Origin: Rickettsiaceae bacterium 4572_127
GTDB lineage: Bacteria; Pseudomonadota; Alphaproteobacteria; Rs-D84; NBLK01
Direction: 5' to 3'
Length of the DNA: 12,791 bases
Assembly: GCA_002084505.1 (NCBI GenBank)
Contig: NBLK01000043.1
Span: 1 to 12,791, forward strand
In this document: positions 1 through 6,563 of the stretch, in pieces
Position numbering within the stretch: the stretch's first letter is position 1
How the letters are laid out: every line of letters begins with the position of its first letter
The notes under the pieces: model-generated
What the model saw: only the letters and a program-made list of their open reading frames with translations
Told to the model about the DNA's origin: nothing
The model's database searches: none
Position numbers and translations under genes: made by a program

Positions 1-1
1 A

Positions 2-145
2 ATTTGCTGATTGAATTATTTCAGTAATATGCTTTATTTGAGAGTAAAAATACTTCACTCCTTTTATAAAATCGGTTCCAAGTTCATCTCCACGGGGACG
101 CCATTTAGGGTCATCGTTGATTTTTAAATTTAGGCAAAGAATCCG
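2..145 (-). pseudogene. Possible truncated or frameshifted gene fragment at the window edge
   Basis: Read on the minus strand, 48 codons stay open from a stop at 146-148 to the window edge and have ordinary protein-like composition (for example DDPKWRPRGDELGTDF, then KYFYSQIKH). No ATG, GTG or TTG in this frame gives a convincing start. In another frame just upstream, a second protein-like stretch ends with EIVDKANGFFA and a stop at 130-132, and is itself closed by a stop in the A-run near 215. Two adjacent plausible segments in different frames suggest a frameshifted relic whose remainder lies left of the window. I do not recognise the family. It could also be chance coding. Confidence 0.25.
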
Positions 146-202
146 TTAGCTTTATCAACAATTTCTACATTTTTAATTTCTGTATGTTTTGAATGAAAAT
201 AC

Positions 203-230
203 TTGTTTTTTTTTTATAAAACAGTATAAT
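203..230 (+). promoter_or_regulatory. rnc promoter, predicted leaderless
   Basis: TTGTTT (203-208), a 16-bp spacer and a perfect TATAAT (225-230). The -10 ends 6 nt before the ATG at 237, so the expected transcription start coincides with the first base of the start codon. No Shine-Dalgarno sequence could fit in that gap. The T-rich -35 is weak, while the -10 is exact. Confidence 0.55.
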
Positions 231-236
231 AATAAG

Positions 237-872
237 ATGAAATTTGATATAATTACAAAAAAGTTTAGGGATAAGAAGTTATTAAAACTAGCTTTGAGAC
301 ATTCTAGTTTATCAGGAAAAAGTAATGAAAGACTAGAATTTTTAGGCGATAGAGTTTTAGGTCTCGTTATTTCCACACTATTATTTGAAAAATTCCCAAA
401 GGAACCCGAAGGAGATTTAGCAAAACGATTCGCAGGACTTGTTTGCACTGAAACTCTAAGTAAAATAGCTAATGATATTTCGCTAATTCCTGAGATAAAT
501 GTTGATGCCGACTTAAAACGAAAGATAAAAACTCAAACTCATTTACATGCTAATTGTGTAGAAGCAATTCTCGGTGCGTTGTATTTAGATTCTGGTTTTG
601 ATGTGGTTTCTTCTACAATAAAAGACCTTTGGAAAATTTATTTAGATGACATGATTGAACCTCCGCAAGATGCAAAATCTAGACTTCAAGAACTAGTGCA
701 AAAAAAGAAAAAAGAAACTCCTACATATATTTTAATAGATAAAAAGGGCAAAGAACATTCTCCAATTTTTAAGATAAAAGTTGAGACATTAGATAAAACT
801 GCAATTGGCGAAGGAGCTACAAAAAAAGAAGCCGAGCAAAATTCTGCTGAGAAATTATTAGAAATTTTATAA
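237..872 (+). CDS. rnc: Ribonuclease III
   Basis: Double-strand-specific endoribonuclease that processes rRNA precursors and structured mRNAs. The 211-residue product has the usual RNase III layout. The catalytic domain has the signature NERLEFLGDRVL at residues 30-41 (E31, E34, D38), E58 in PEGDL, and E109 in VEAILGALYLD. A double-stranded-RNA-binding domain covers about residues 145-211, ending in ATKKEAEQNSAEKLL. The R in GDRVLGL is typical of alphaproteobacteria. Position 106, where most homologues have the metal-linked Asp three residues before the catalytic Glu (E. coli D114), is Asn here. I chose the ATG at 237 over an in-frame TTG at 189 because the longer start adds a poly-Phe tail and lies upstream of the promoter. 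The usual neighbours lepB and era are absent. The stop is 1 nt from that of the convergent gene. Confidence 0.95.
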   Translation: MKFDIITKKFRDKKLLKLALRHSSLSGKSNERLEFLGDRVLGLVISTLLFEKFPKEPEGDLAKRFAGLVCTETLSKIANDISLIPEINVDADLKRKIKTQTHLHANCVEAILGALYLDSGFDVVSSTIKDLWKIYLDDMIEPPQDAKSRLQELVQKKKKETPTYILIDKKGKEHSPIFKIKVETLDKTAIGEGATKKEAEQNSAEKLLEIL

Positions 873-873
873 C

Positions 874-1500
874 CTACCAATTCTCGCATTTAGATGTTAT
901 AATTTTATAATTTTCTGTTTTATCCAGCGATGAGTTGTCATCTTTTCTTTCTTTATTAAAACTATTTTCTAATTCTTCAAGACGAGGATCATTTTTAATT
1001 TTTAACATAATCGCATTCATTTTTTTCTCAATATCTTTGTCTCCAATTTTAAAAGGAACAGGCTCAACTTCCTCCATTATAGCCTCAAAAGCTTTCGTAA
1101 ATTTTTCTTCATATCTTCTAAGCACATCTTGATGAACAAAAACATGATTGTTTTCATGGGCTAGAATTTCTTTATATTCACAAGAATCCTCATGATATTT
1201 ATCTAAAATATAAACAATCAACTCATTATAGCCATAGCTAACGGTTAGAGAATTCAAAAAAATACAATCATTTTTAGCTTGAACTCGCATTCGATAAGAC
1301 ATTTGAAATTTAGATGCTGTTAATCCGTTAGTATGATCTGTTCCTCTATTAGAAAGAAATGACCTATCCGCCTTTTTATAAGCCACCTCACCGTAATCTA
1401 CTTTGAATTCAACGGCAGGAGTTTTTTGTTTCTCACAATTTGTAGCATAAATCGGCAAACTACTTATAAGAAGCAAGAGAATTCTTAGGTAATAAAACAT
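874..1500 (-). CDS. Secreted HExxH (zincin-like) protein, DUF922-like
   Basis: A 208-residue exported protein. Residues 1-19 form a signal peptide with a hydrophobic core and a likely cleavage after the Ala of PIYA. The recognisable motif is HENNH at residues 115-119 inside CEYKEILAHENNHVFVH, a classic HExxH zinc-binding helix followed by a charged helical segment. This resembles the DUF922-type putative secreted Zn-dependent proteases seen in alphaproteobacteria; the family name is from memory and the protease activity is inferred. Two cysteines (C79, C107) precede the motif and could form a periplasmic disulfide. The start at 1500 is preferred because GGA lies 7 nt upstream; an ATG at 1512 adds four residues. 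The gene overlaps the end of mltA by 41 nt, so the two are probably cotranscribed and translationally coupled, which suggests a cell-envelope role. Confidence 0.6.
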   Translation of the reverse strand: MFYYLRILLLLISSLPIYATNCEKQKTPAVEFKVDYGEVAYKKADRSFLSNRGTDHTNGLTASKFQMSYRMRVQAKNDCIFLNSLTVSYGYNELIVYILDKYHEDSCEYKEILAHENNHVFVHQDVLRRYEEKFTKAFEAIMEEVEPVPFKIGDKDIEKKMNAIMLKIKNDPRLEELENSFNKERKDDNSSLDKTENYKIITSKCENW

Positions 1501-2578
1501 AATAGGTTCCATCGTTTTTCATTTTTCCAGCCCATTCAAGTGCATTCTTTCCAGTTCCCCAATAAACATCCCCACGAACCGCTCCAAGTATCTTACTGCC
1601 CGTATCTTGTGCCATTAGTAATTTTTTGAACTCATATCCTTTCGCAGTTGTGTTAAGAAAGATTGGAACTCCTAGTGGAATATACGATCTATCAACGGCT
1701 AGTGATCTTTGCGGTGTTAAAACTACTCCAAGCGAGCCAATTGGTCCCACTCCATTTTGTTTATAGAAAATATATCTAGGATTTGATTGTAGAAGTTGTG
1801 TTAAAGTTGTTTTATTTTGTTTTTTTAGAAATTTCAAAACTCCCTGAGCGGTAAATCCTTCACTAGGTCGCATTCCTCTTTGCTTCATAGCCTTAGAAAC
1901 ACTTTGAAATTCATGTCCGTTATTTCCTGCATATCCTATTTGTATATTAGTTCCATCGTTTAGTTTTAATATACCAGAACCCTGAATTTGCAAATCAAAT
2001 AAATCAACAGGATGTGTCCAATATAATATCTGCGATTTTCCTTTTAGCCCATAATTTTCAATCTGCGCCCTTGTTAGGTATGGTCTTCCATTTACTAAAT
2101 CATTTGGACGAGAATAAATCGGAGCTGTAAATTGTCTAGTTTTGTATTTAGATCCAAAAATCGACGGCTGATAATACCCTGTAAAAGTTCCTATTTCACC
2201 TGTTCTAGCATCAGCTACTTTATAAGGAGTGAAATTATCTTCAAAAAAATCTTTCGCAGTCGTTTTAGAAACTCTACTTAAATCAGCAGGCAATCTTAGA
2301 CAAATTTCTTTCATCTCATCACAGTCTAAATAAATAGCACTGTTTTGTTTTTCGCATCCATTGTATGAAATCAATTTTTGACATGATCTAGAAAAAGCAA
2401 TTAAAGCATGACGAGAATCATCTTTATTCCAGCCTGAGAGCTCTGAGAACGACATTGGAGTTAGTTCAACTTTTTGGTCTATTCTTTCTCCCCAGTCACA
2501 AGAGGTTAAAAAAAACGATAGTGAAATTATTGATAGCAAAATTAGTCGTGAAAAAACACGATTTATGATATGGCTCAT
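1460..2578 (-). CDS. mltA: Membrane-bound lytic murein transglycosylase A (lipoprotein)
   Basis: Cleaves the glycan strands of peptidoglycan to 1,6-anhydromuropeptides, acting at the inner face of the outer membrane. The 372-residue product starts with a lipoprotein signal ending in the lipobox LTSC, with acylated Cys27. The MltA domain follows: GTFTGYYQPS near 130-139, DLFDLQIQGSG near 192-202, and the AGNNG motif near 217-221. A C-terminal 3D-type domain carries AQDTGSKILGAVRGD near 323-337, whose two Asp residues (D325, D337) are the candidates for the family's catalytic acid and its partner. All hallmarks are intact and the length is normal. The start has a strong Shine-Dalgarno (AAGGAG, 5 nt from the ATG) and a good promoter upstream. 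It leads a two-gene unit with the overlapping zincin-like gene. Confidence 0.93.
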   Translation of the reverse strand: MSHIINRVFSRLILLSIISLSFFLTSCDWGERIDQKVELTPMSFSELSGWNKDDSRHALIAFSRSCQKLISYNGCEKQNSAIYLDCDEMKEICLRLPADLSRVSKTTAKDFFEDNFTPYKVADARTGEIGTFTGYYQPSIFGSKYKTRQFTAPIYSRPNDLVNGRPYLTRAQIENYGLKGKSQILYWTHPVDLFDLQIQGSGILKLNDGTNIQIGYAGNNGHEFQSVSKAMKQRGMRPSEGFTAQGVLKFLKKQNKTTLTQLLQSNPRYIFYKQNGVGPIGSLGVVLTPQRSLAVDRSYIPLGVPIFLNTTAKGYEFKKLLMAQDTGSKILGAVRGDVYWGTGKNALEWAGKMKNDGTYYVLLPKNSLASYK

Positions 2579-2632
2579 GGCCTCTCCTTCTCTTCCCTTA
2601 TGGATTTAGCGAATCGCTTTACCCATAATTAG

Positions 2633-2661
2633 AAAATAGCGAATATGTGAAAGCAGTGCAA
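2633..2661 (-). promoter_or_regulatory. mltA promoter (sigma70-like)
   Basis: On the minus strand TTGCAC (2661-2656) is followed after exactly 17 bp by TATTTT (2638-2633). This leaves a leader of about 50 nt with a Shine-Dalgarno sequence near 2585-2590. An 11-bp palindrome (AGCGAATCGCT, 2608-2618) lies in the leader. Confidence 0.55.
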
Positions 2662-2681
2662 GAAAAAAATGAATTTTATGC

Positions 2682-2722
2682 AAAAAAACTTTCAATCCAT
2701 TGCCGTATAATGAAAGTTTTTT
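2682..2722. repeat. Inverted repeat, terminator-like hairpin
   Basis: A 12-bp perfect stem, AAAAAACTTTCA paired with TGAAAGTTTTTT, around a 16-nt loop. It has the A-tract/T-tract form of a bidirectional terminator, but no gene ends here on either strand. It may be the scar of a lost gene, and it also blocks read-through towards the repeat region. Confidence 0.4.
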
Positions 2723-2754
2723 AGAAACAAAGCTTGAAAATAAACTCAGTCTCT

Positions 2755-2951
2755 GCCTCTCTCCTTGCGGGAGAGGACGAGCAAAGCTCGGGTGAGGAGT
2801 ATAAAAAGATCGTCATTCCGAATCTCACCAAATCGAATCTTTGCTCCTGCAAAAAACATTGGGAAGTAATTACGAATCCCAAAACTAGGTCTATCACCCT
2901 CCCCTTGTGGGAGGGTCAAAATAGTTCTTACTATTTTGGGGAGGGGTAAAA
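2755..2951 (+). repeat. Composite palindromic element A-C-B, copy 1
   Basis: Module A (2755-2800) is a CTCTCC...TTGCGGGAGAGG hairpin followed by an inner hairpin CGAGC-AAA-GCTCG and then GGTGAGGAG. Module C (about 2812-2829) is GTCATTCC next to GAATCTCACC, here lacking the palindromic centre found in copy 2. Module B (2892-2951) is CACCCTCCCC-TTGT-GGGAGGGT, an inner hairpin CAAAATAG/CTATTTTG, then GGGGAGGGG. The order and sequence recur in reverse orientation at 3313-3524 and in shortened form at 3839-3947. It is clearly GC-richer than its surroundings, like REP or BIME elements. No coding function is visible. Confidence 0.8.
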
Positions 2952-3226
2952 TCACCGCCAAGCCCCTAAAACTAAACAACGGCTATAAAACTAGGTTTAT
3001 AGCCTGCAGAAAAATTCCTATAATTTTCATGTCATATTTACCAAAAAAAAATACAAAAAACACAGCGTTATTTGCAGAAAAATTAGAGTTGAATTTTTTT
3101 CTTTTTTGTTGATTAGTTTGTATTAACGTTGTTAATACATTATTTTCTGTACCCCTTGTGTTTGCTAGTAAATTTACACTCATTTTTCAAAACTAAAATT
3201 TAAGGAAAAGAAACAAGGATTTATAA
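2952..3226. other. Gene-free spacer with two palindromes
   Basis: No convincing gene is present. It holds a hairpin at 2981-3004 (GGCTATAAA / TTTATAGCC, 9-bp stem, 6-nt loop), a 12-bp direct repeat TGCAGAAAAATT (3005-3016 and 3073-3084), and an operator-like palindrome at 3119-3139 (TGTATTAAC-GTT-GTTAATACA, 9-bp arms). The second palindrome has the size and symmetry of a dimeric repressor site but faces no recognisable gene. A 66-codon minus-strand frame across here has no Shine-Dalgarno sequence and low-complexity content. Confidence 0.4.
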
Positions 3227-3270
3227 TTTCGTCGCCTCTCCCCTTGCGGGAGAGGGACAGGGTGAGGGGT
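3227..3270 (+). repeat. Module A, orphan copy; left arm of a perfect 44-bp inverted repeat
   Basis: A short form of module A: CCTCTCCCC-TTGC-GGGAGAGG joined by GACA to GGGTGAGGGG, without the inner CGAGC hairpin. Its 44 bases are the exact reverse complement of 3481-3524. The perfect match suggests very recent duplication or gene conversion. Confidence 0.85.
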
Positions 3271-3312
3271 GTTTTTTTTGATTTTGAGGTTGGAGTTTTA
3301 TGGAAGTGTAAT

Positions 3313-3524
<212 letters not shown>

Positions 3525-3532
3525 CACTTGAT

Positions 3533-3737
3533 ATAGTCAAACTAATTAATCTTGGCTTATCTTTTTCTTTTTTTTCTGGTTAATTTTTTTGAAATTTATC
3601 CGCATACTCGCTATCTTTTTCGGCTCTTTTCAACAATTTAAGTGCAAATGGGTCATACCCAATTCCACTAAAATCGATTGAAAATTTCGCGAAAAATTTA
3701 GGCGATTATGCGGACAACCTTAATTAGTTTGACTATA
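3533..3737. mobile_element. MITE-like element with 18-bp terminal inverted repeats
   Basis: TATAGTCAAACTAATTAA at 3533-3550 is the exact reverse complement of 3720-3737, enclosing about 170 bp. If the outer TA is the target duplication, the ends are 16-bp repeats starting TAGTCAAAC, the pattern of IS630/Tc1-mariner-type MITEs; the family is inferred. A second inverted pair inside, ATCCGCATACTCGC (3598-3611) and GGCGATTATGCGGA (3701-3714), is imperfect. Between them a minus-strand frame of 41 codons (3705-3583, stop at 3580) is open and protein-like (IDFSGIGYDPFALKLLK, then EYADKFQKN) but has no start, so it may be the tail of a lost gene. No transposase is encoded. Confidence 0.6.
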
Positions 3738-3838
3738 CTTTCTTCTTTTTCTCACTGGTTTTTATGTTTTGGTTTTTTTGCGAAACATTGGAGTAAATAA
3801 GTTTATGGGTAAAGTCTGTTCCTTAAAACTCGGTCTTC

Positions 3839-3947
3839 ACCTCGCCCCTTGCGGGAGAGGTCGAGCGAAGCTCGGGTGAGGGGTATCAAAAAAAACTATT
3901 GCGAAGCAATTCAGAATTATCACCCGCCCCTTGTGGGGGGGGGTAAA
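3839..3947 (+). repeat. Composite palindromic element, copy 3 (A and short B)
   Basis: Module A (3839-3885) carries the inner hairpin CGAGC-GAA-GCTCG like copy 1. A small hairpin ATTGC-GAA-GCAAT (3898-3910) replaces module C. Module B (3918-3947) is a short form, CACCCGCCCC-TTGT-GGGGGGGG, lacking the inner AT hairpin. It ends about 12 bp before the dnaK promoter, so it could form structured DNA or act as a barrier next to that promoter. Confidence 0.75.
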
Positions 3948-3958
3948 AAAACAAAAAA

Positions 3959-3990
3959 CTTGAAATTATTTTCAAACTAACTATATATCT
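3959..3990 (+). promoter_or_regulatory. dnaK promoter, heat-shock (sigma32)-like
   Basis: CTTGAAA at 3959-3965 begins with the CTTG typical of alphaproteobacterial sigma32 promoters. After 18 bp from CTTG comes CTATATAT (3981-3988), close to the expected CYTATNT. The same bases also read as a sigma70 promoter (TTGAAA, 16 bp, TATATA). Transcription would start near 3995, leaving a 25-nt leader with Shine-Dalgarno AAAGGAG (4006-4012), 6 nt from the ATG. No CIRCE inverted repeat is visible. Confidence 0.5.
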
Positions 3991-4018
3991 CTTAGTAATA
4001 AAAACAAAGGAGCTAAAA

Positions 4019-5836
4019 ATGAGTAAAGTAATAGGAATCGATTTAGGAACAACTAATTCATGTTTCGCATTTATGGACGGCAAAGATGCCAAAGTAATTG
4101 AAAACGCAGAAGGACGAAGAACTACGCCATCTGTCGTTGCATTCACTTCATCAGGCATGGTCATTGGTGGTCCAGCAAAAAATCAAATGGTAACTAATCC
4201 AGAAAAAACAGTGTATACAGCTAAAAGATTGATAGGTCGTCGCTATGATTCTAAGGAAACACAAGAAGAAAAAAAGAATGTGCCTTACGAAATAGTAGAA
4301 GGAAAAGGCGGAGATGCTTACATTAAAGTTGAAGGCAAAGAATATGCCCCTGCCCAAATTTCTGCATTTATTCTACAAAAAATCAAAGCAGATGCCGAAG
4401 CATATTTAGGCGAAAAAGTTACAGATGCAGTTATAACTGTGCCTGCTTACTTTAATGATGCTCAGCGACAAGCTACTAAAGATGCTGGTAAAATCGCAGG
4501 ATTAAATGTTCTACGAATTGTTAACGAACCAACGGCGGCCGCATTAGCTTATGGACTAGATAAAAATAAATCAGGCTTGATTGCCGTTTATGATCTTGGT
4601 GGTGGAACTTTTGATGTTTCAGTTCTAGAACTAGGCGATGGAGTTTTTGAAGTTAAATCTACTAATGGAGATACTTTTCTAGGTGGTGAAGATTTTGATA
4701 AACGAATTATTGATTTTCTAGCTGATGAGTTCAAAAAAACTGATATTAATTTGCCGTTTATTACTGCTGATGCGACAGGTCCAAAACATCTTAATGTTAA
4801 AATGACTCGTGCGAAATTAGAAAGTTTAGTCGGTGATTTAATCGAAAAAACTATGGAGCCATGTAAAAAAGCAATTAAAGATGCTGGATGTTCGCTAAGT
4901 GAAATCTCAGAAGTGATTTTAGTTGGTGGAATGACAAGAATGCCGAAAGTTCAAGAAGCTGTGAAAAAATTCTTTGGAAAAGAACCTCATAAAGGTGTAA
5001 ATCCTGATGAAGTTGTTGCTTCTGGAGCTGCCATTCAAGGTGGAGTTCTAAAAGGCGATGTTAAAGATGTTCTGCTTTTAGATGTGACTCCTTTATCGCT
5101 AGGAATTGAAACTCTTGGTGGTGTATTTACTAAATTGATTGAGCGAAATTCAACTATTCCGACGAAAAAATCACAAGTTTTTTCAACTGCGGAAAATAAT
5201 CAAAGTGCTGTTTCAATCCGAGTTCTACAAGGTGAACGACCAATGGCGAGCGATAATAAACAGCTAGGAAATTTTAATTTAGAAGGTATTCCTCCTGCTC
5301 CTCGTGGAGTTCCACAAATTGAAGTTGGTTTTGATATTGATGCCAATGGAATCGTTCATGTTTCTGCGAAAGATAAAGCTACTGGAAAAGAGCAAAAAAT
5401 TTCTATTAAATCTGATGGCGGATTGTCTGATGATGAAATAAAAAATATGGTTCAAGAAGCCGAGCAAAATGCTGATGCCGATAAAGAGAAAAAAGAAAAA
5501 GTTGATGCGAAAAATGGTTTAGATGGATTAGTTGCTTCAACTGAAAAATCTCTAAAAGAACATGGAGATAAAGTTTCTGCGGAAGAGCGAACAGCTATTG
5601 AAACTGCTTTGAATGACGCTAAGGAAACTTTGAAAAAAGAAGATGCTCCTGCGGAAGAAATGAAAAAGAAAACAGAAGCTCTTTCTCAAACTGCTATGAA
5701 ATTAGGCGAGGCTATGTATAAAGCTGAGGCTGAAAAACAAAAAGCAGAAGGCGGAAAAGCAGATGGTAAAACTGATGCCAAAGATGAAAAAGTCGTTGAT
5801 GGCGAGTTTGAAGAAAAACCAAAAGATAAGAAGTAA
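4019..5836 (+). CDS. dnaK: Chaperone DnaK (Hsp70) with an in-frame internal deletion
   Basis: ATP-driven Hsp70 that folds and disaggregates cytoplasmic proteins with DnaJ and GrpE. All three Hsp70 signatures are present: GIDLGTTNS (6-14), VYDLGGGTFDVS (190-201) and VILVGGMTRMP (299-309). The interdomain linker VLLLDVTPL (351-359), the substrate-binding beta domain with TAENNQSAV, the helical lid and the terminal EFEE tail are also intact. The product has 605 residues against about 635-640. The shortfall sits at one point: EFKK (237-240) runs straight into TDINLPFITADATGPKH, omitting the segment equal to about E. coli residues 247-278 (GIDL...LKEAAEKAKIELSS). That segment is part of subdomain IIB and holds E267, K270 and S274, which contact the nucleotide. 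The frame is kept. This is either a genuine deletion or a sequencing/assembly collapse. grpE and dnaJ are not adjacent. Confidence 0.95.
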   Translation: MSKVIGIDLGTTNSCFAFMDGKDAKVIENAEGRRTTPSVVAFTSSGMVIGGPAKNQMVTNPEKTVYTAKRLIGRRYDSKETQEEKKNVPYEIVEGKGGDAYIKVEGKEYAPAQISAFILQKIKADAEAYLGEKVTDAVITVPAYFNDAQRQATKDAGKIAGLNVLRIVNEPTAAALAYGLDKNKSGLIAVYDLGGGTFDVSVLELGDGVFEVKSTNGDTFLGGEDFDKRIIDFLADEFKKTDINLPFITADATGPKHLNVKMTRAKLESLVGDLIEKTMEPCKKAIKDAGCSLSEISEVILVGGMTRMPKVQEAVKKFFGKEPHKGVNPDEVVASGAAIQGGVLKGDVKDVLLLDVTPLSLGIETLGGVFTKLIERNSTIPTKKSQVFSTAENNQSAVSIRVLQGERPMASDNKQLGNFNLEGIPPAPRGVPQIEVGFDIDANGIVHVSAKDKATGKEQKISIKSDGGLSDDEIKNMVQEAEQNADADKEKKEKVDAKNGLDGLVASTEKSLKEHGDKVSAEERTAIETALNDAKETLKKEDAPAEEMKKKTEALSQTAMKLGEAMYKAEAEKQKAEGGKADGKTDAKDEKVVDGEFEEKPKDKK

Positions 5837-5847
5837 AATTTATCTAC

Positions 5848-5874
5848 AAAAAAAGAGCCTAACGGCTCTTTTTT
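5848..5874. terminator. Bidirectional intrinsic terminator between dnaK and the rloB-like gene
   Basis: AAAAAAAGAGCC-TAAC-GGCTCTTTTTT: a stem with a GAGCC/GGCTC core flanked by A and T tracts, 11 bases after the dnaK stop. Because the tracts are symmetric it can terminate both dnaK and the convergent defence operon, whose last codon ends at 5873. It differs from the terminator at 8161-8188 mainly in the loop. Confidence 0.9.
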
Positions 5875-6562
5875 ATTTCTTTATTAAAAATTCTCGTAAG
5901 AAAATAATTAATTCATCCATGTTAGTCGTTGATCTTTGCTTATAAGGTTCTCCTGTATTATTATGTTGATTTCTTATTGAAATAGAATTTTTAATAGCAG
6001 TATCTGTTTTATCTTTCATTAAAGAAAAATCAAAAATTTTATGAGTTTTATCATGGTAGTCAGGTAAGTACTTCCTTAACTCTGTTTCTAAATTTTTTTT
6101 ATTGTATGCTCTATTTGTTTGAATAAAATGCAACAAAGCCCAAAATTCAACAGAGCGATTTGAAAAGATACAATTTATTTTTTTGTTTGAAAAACCTTTT
6201 TCAAAAGAATTACATTTTTGAAAAATATTATTCATATCCTTTTTTGCCCTATCATCATCATCAATTGCAATAAAAATAAAATCTTCTGGGTCTTTTTTGG
6301 AAAACCATTTTTCAGCAGTTTCATACACTGTTCTTGAGGCTGATTTAGAGTTTGATTTGATTATTGTGAAAACAGAAGAAGAAGATTCAAGTTCTATAAA
6401 ATTACAAATATTGGGGCTTTTTTTTAATTCATTTTTTTTACAAAAATAATTCCCCCAATCTTTTAAATATCTAGGTTCAGTAATATCTCCTTCTGTAAAG
6501 ATATAAACTATTGATTTCTTTTTCTTAGTTTTCCTGTTAAGCCTTGAACTTCTACCTCTCAT
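5873..6562 (-). CDS. RloB-family Toprim-like protein, AbiLii-like defence component
   Basis: A 229-residue protein with the layout of the RloB family (Pfam RloB, PF13707). After a basic N-terminus, the first conserved strand reads IVYIFTEGDITEPRYL (18-32, Glu24), the family's 'EGxxTEpxY' motif. The second is FIFIAIDDDDR (95-105), an acidic DxD-type cluster. SVEFWALLHF (137-146) matches the conserved 'fElWllLHf' block. The glutamate plus DxD pattern suggests a Toprim-like nuclease fold, as in OLD-type systems; nuclease activity is inferred. The gene starts 1 nt after the ATPase gene, and its Shine-Dalgarno AAAGGA lies within that gene's last codons, implying translational coupling. ATPase plus RloB is the composition of AbiL abortive-infection systems. 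It ends in the shared terminator. Confidence 0.8.
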   Translation of the reverse strand: MRGRSSRLNRKTKKKKSIVYIFTEGDITEPRYLKDWGNYFCKKNELKKSPNICNFIELESSSSVFTIIKSNSKSASRTVYETAEKWFSKKDPEDFIFIAIDDDDRAKKDMNNIFQKCNSFEKGFSNKKINCIFSNRSVEFWALLHFIQTNRAYNKKNLETELRKYLPDYHDKTHKIFDFSLMKDKTDTAIKNSISIRNQHNNTGEPYKQRSTTNMDELIIFLREFLIKK

Positions 6563-6563
6563 A

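Noticed and set aside
189..236. Upstream TTG start extending RNase III by 16 residues
   Set aside because: The extension (NENTCFFFIKQYNNK) does not match the family and lies upstream of the predicted -10 element.
173..448. 91-codon minus-strand frame across the start of rnc
   Set aside because: Antisense shadow of rnc: it lies opposite the conserved catalytic motif and its composition follows from the complementary codons.
2734..2979. Overlapping 71- and 77-codon frames on both strands
   Set aside because: They are translations of the palindromic composite element (LTLPQGEGD, SGEEY) with no ribosome site or codon pattern.
2983..3183. 66-codon minus-strand frame (MSVNLLANTRGTENN...)
   Set aside because: The first half looks slightly protein-like, but there is no Shine-Dalgarno sequence, the rest is low complexity, and it runs through two hairpins.
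4151..4357. Minus-strand frames inside dnaK
   Set aside because: Complement shadows of a strongly conserved gene, rich in Phe, Ser and Ile as expected from antisense of AT-rich coding sequence.
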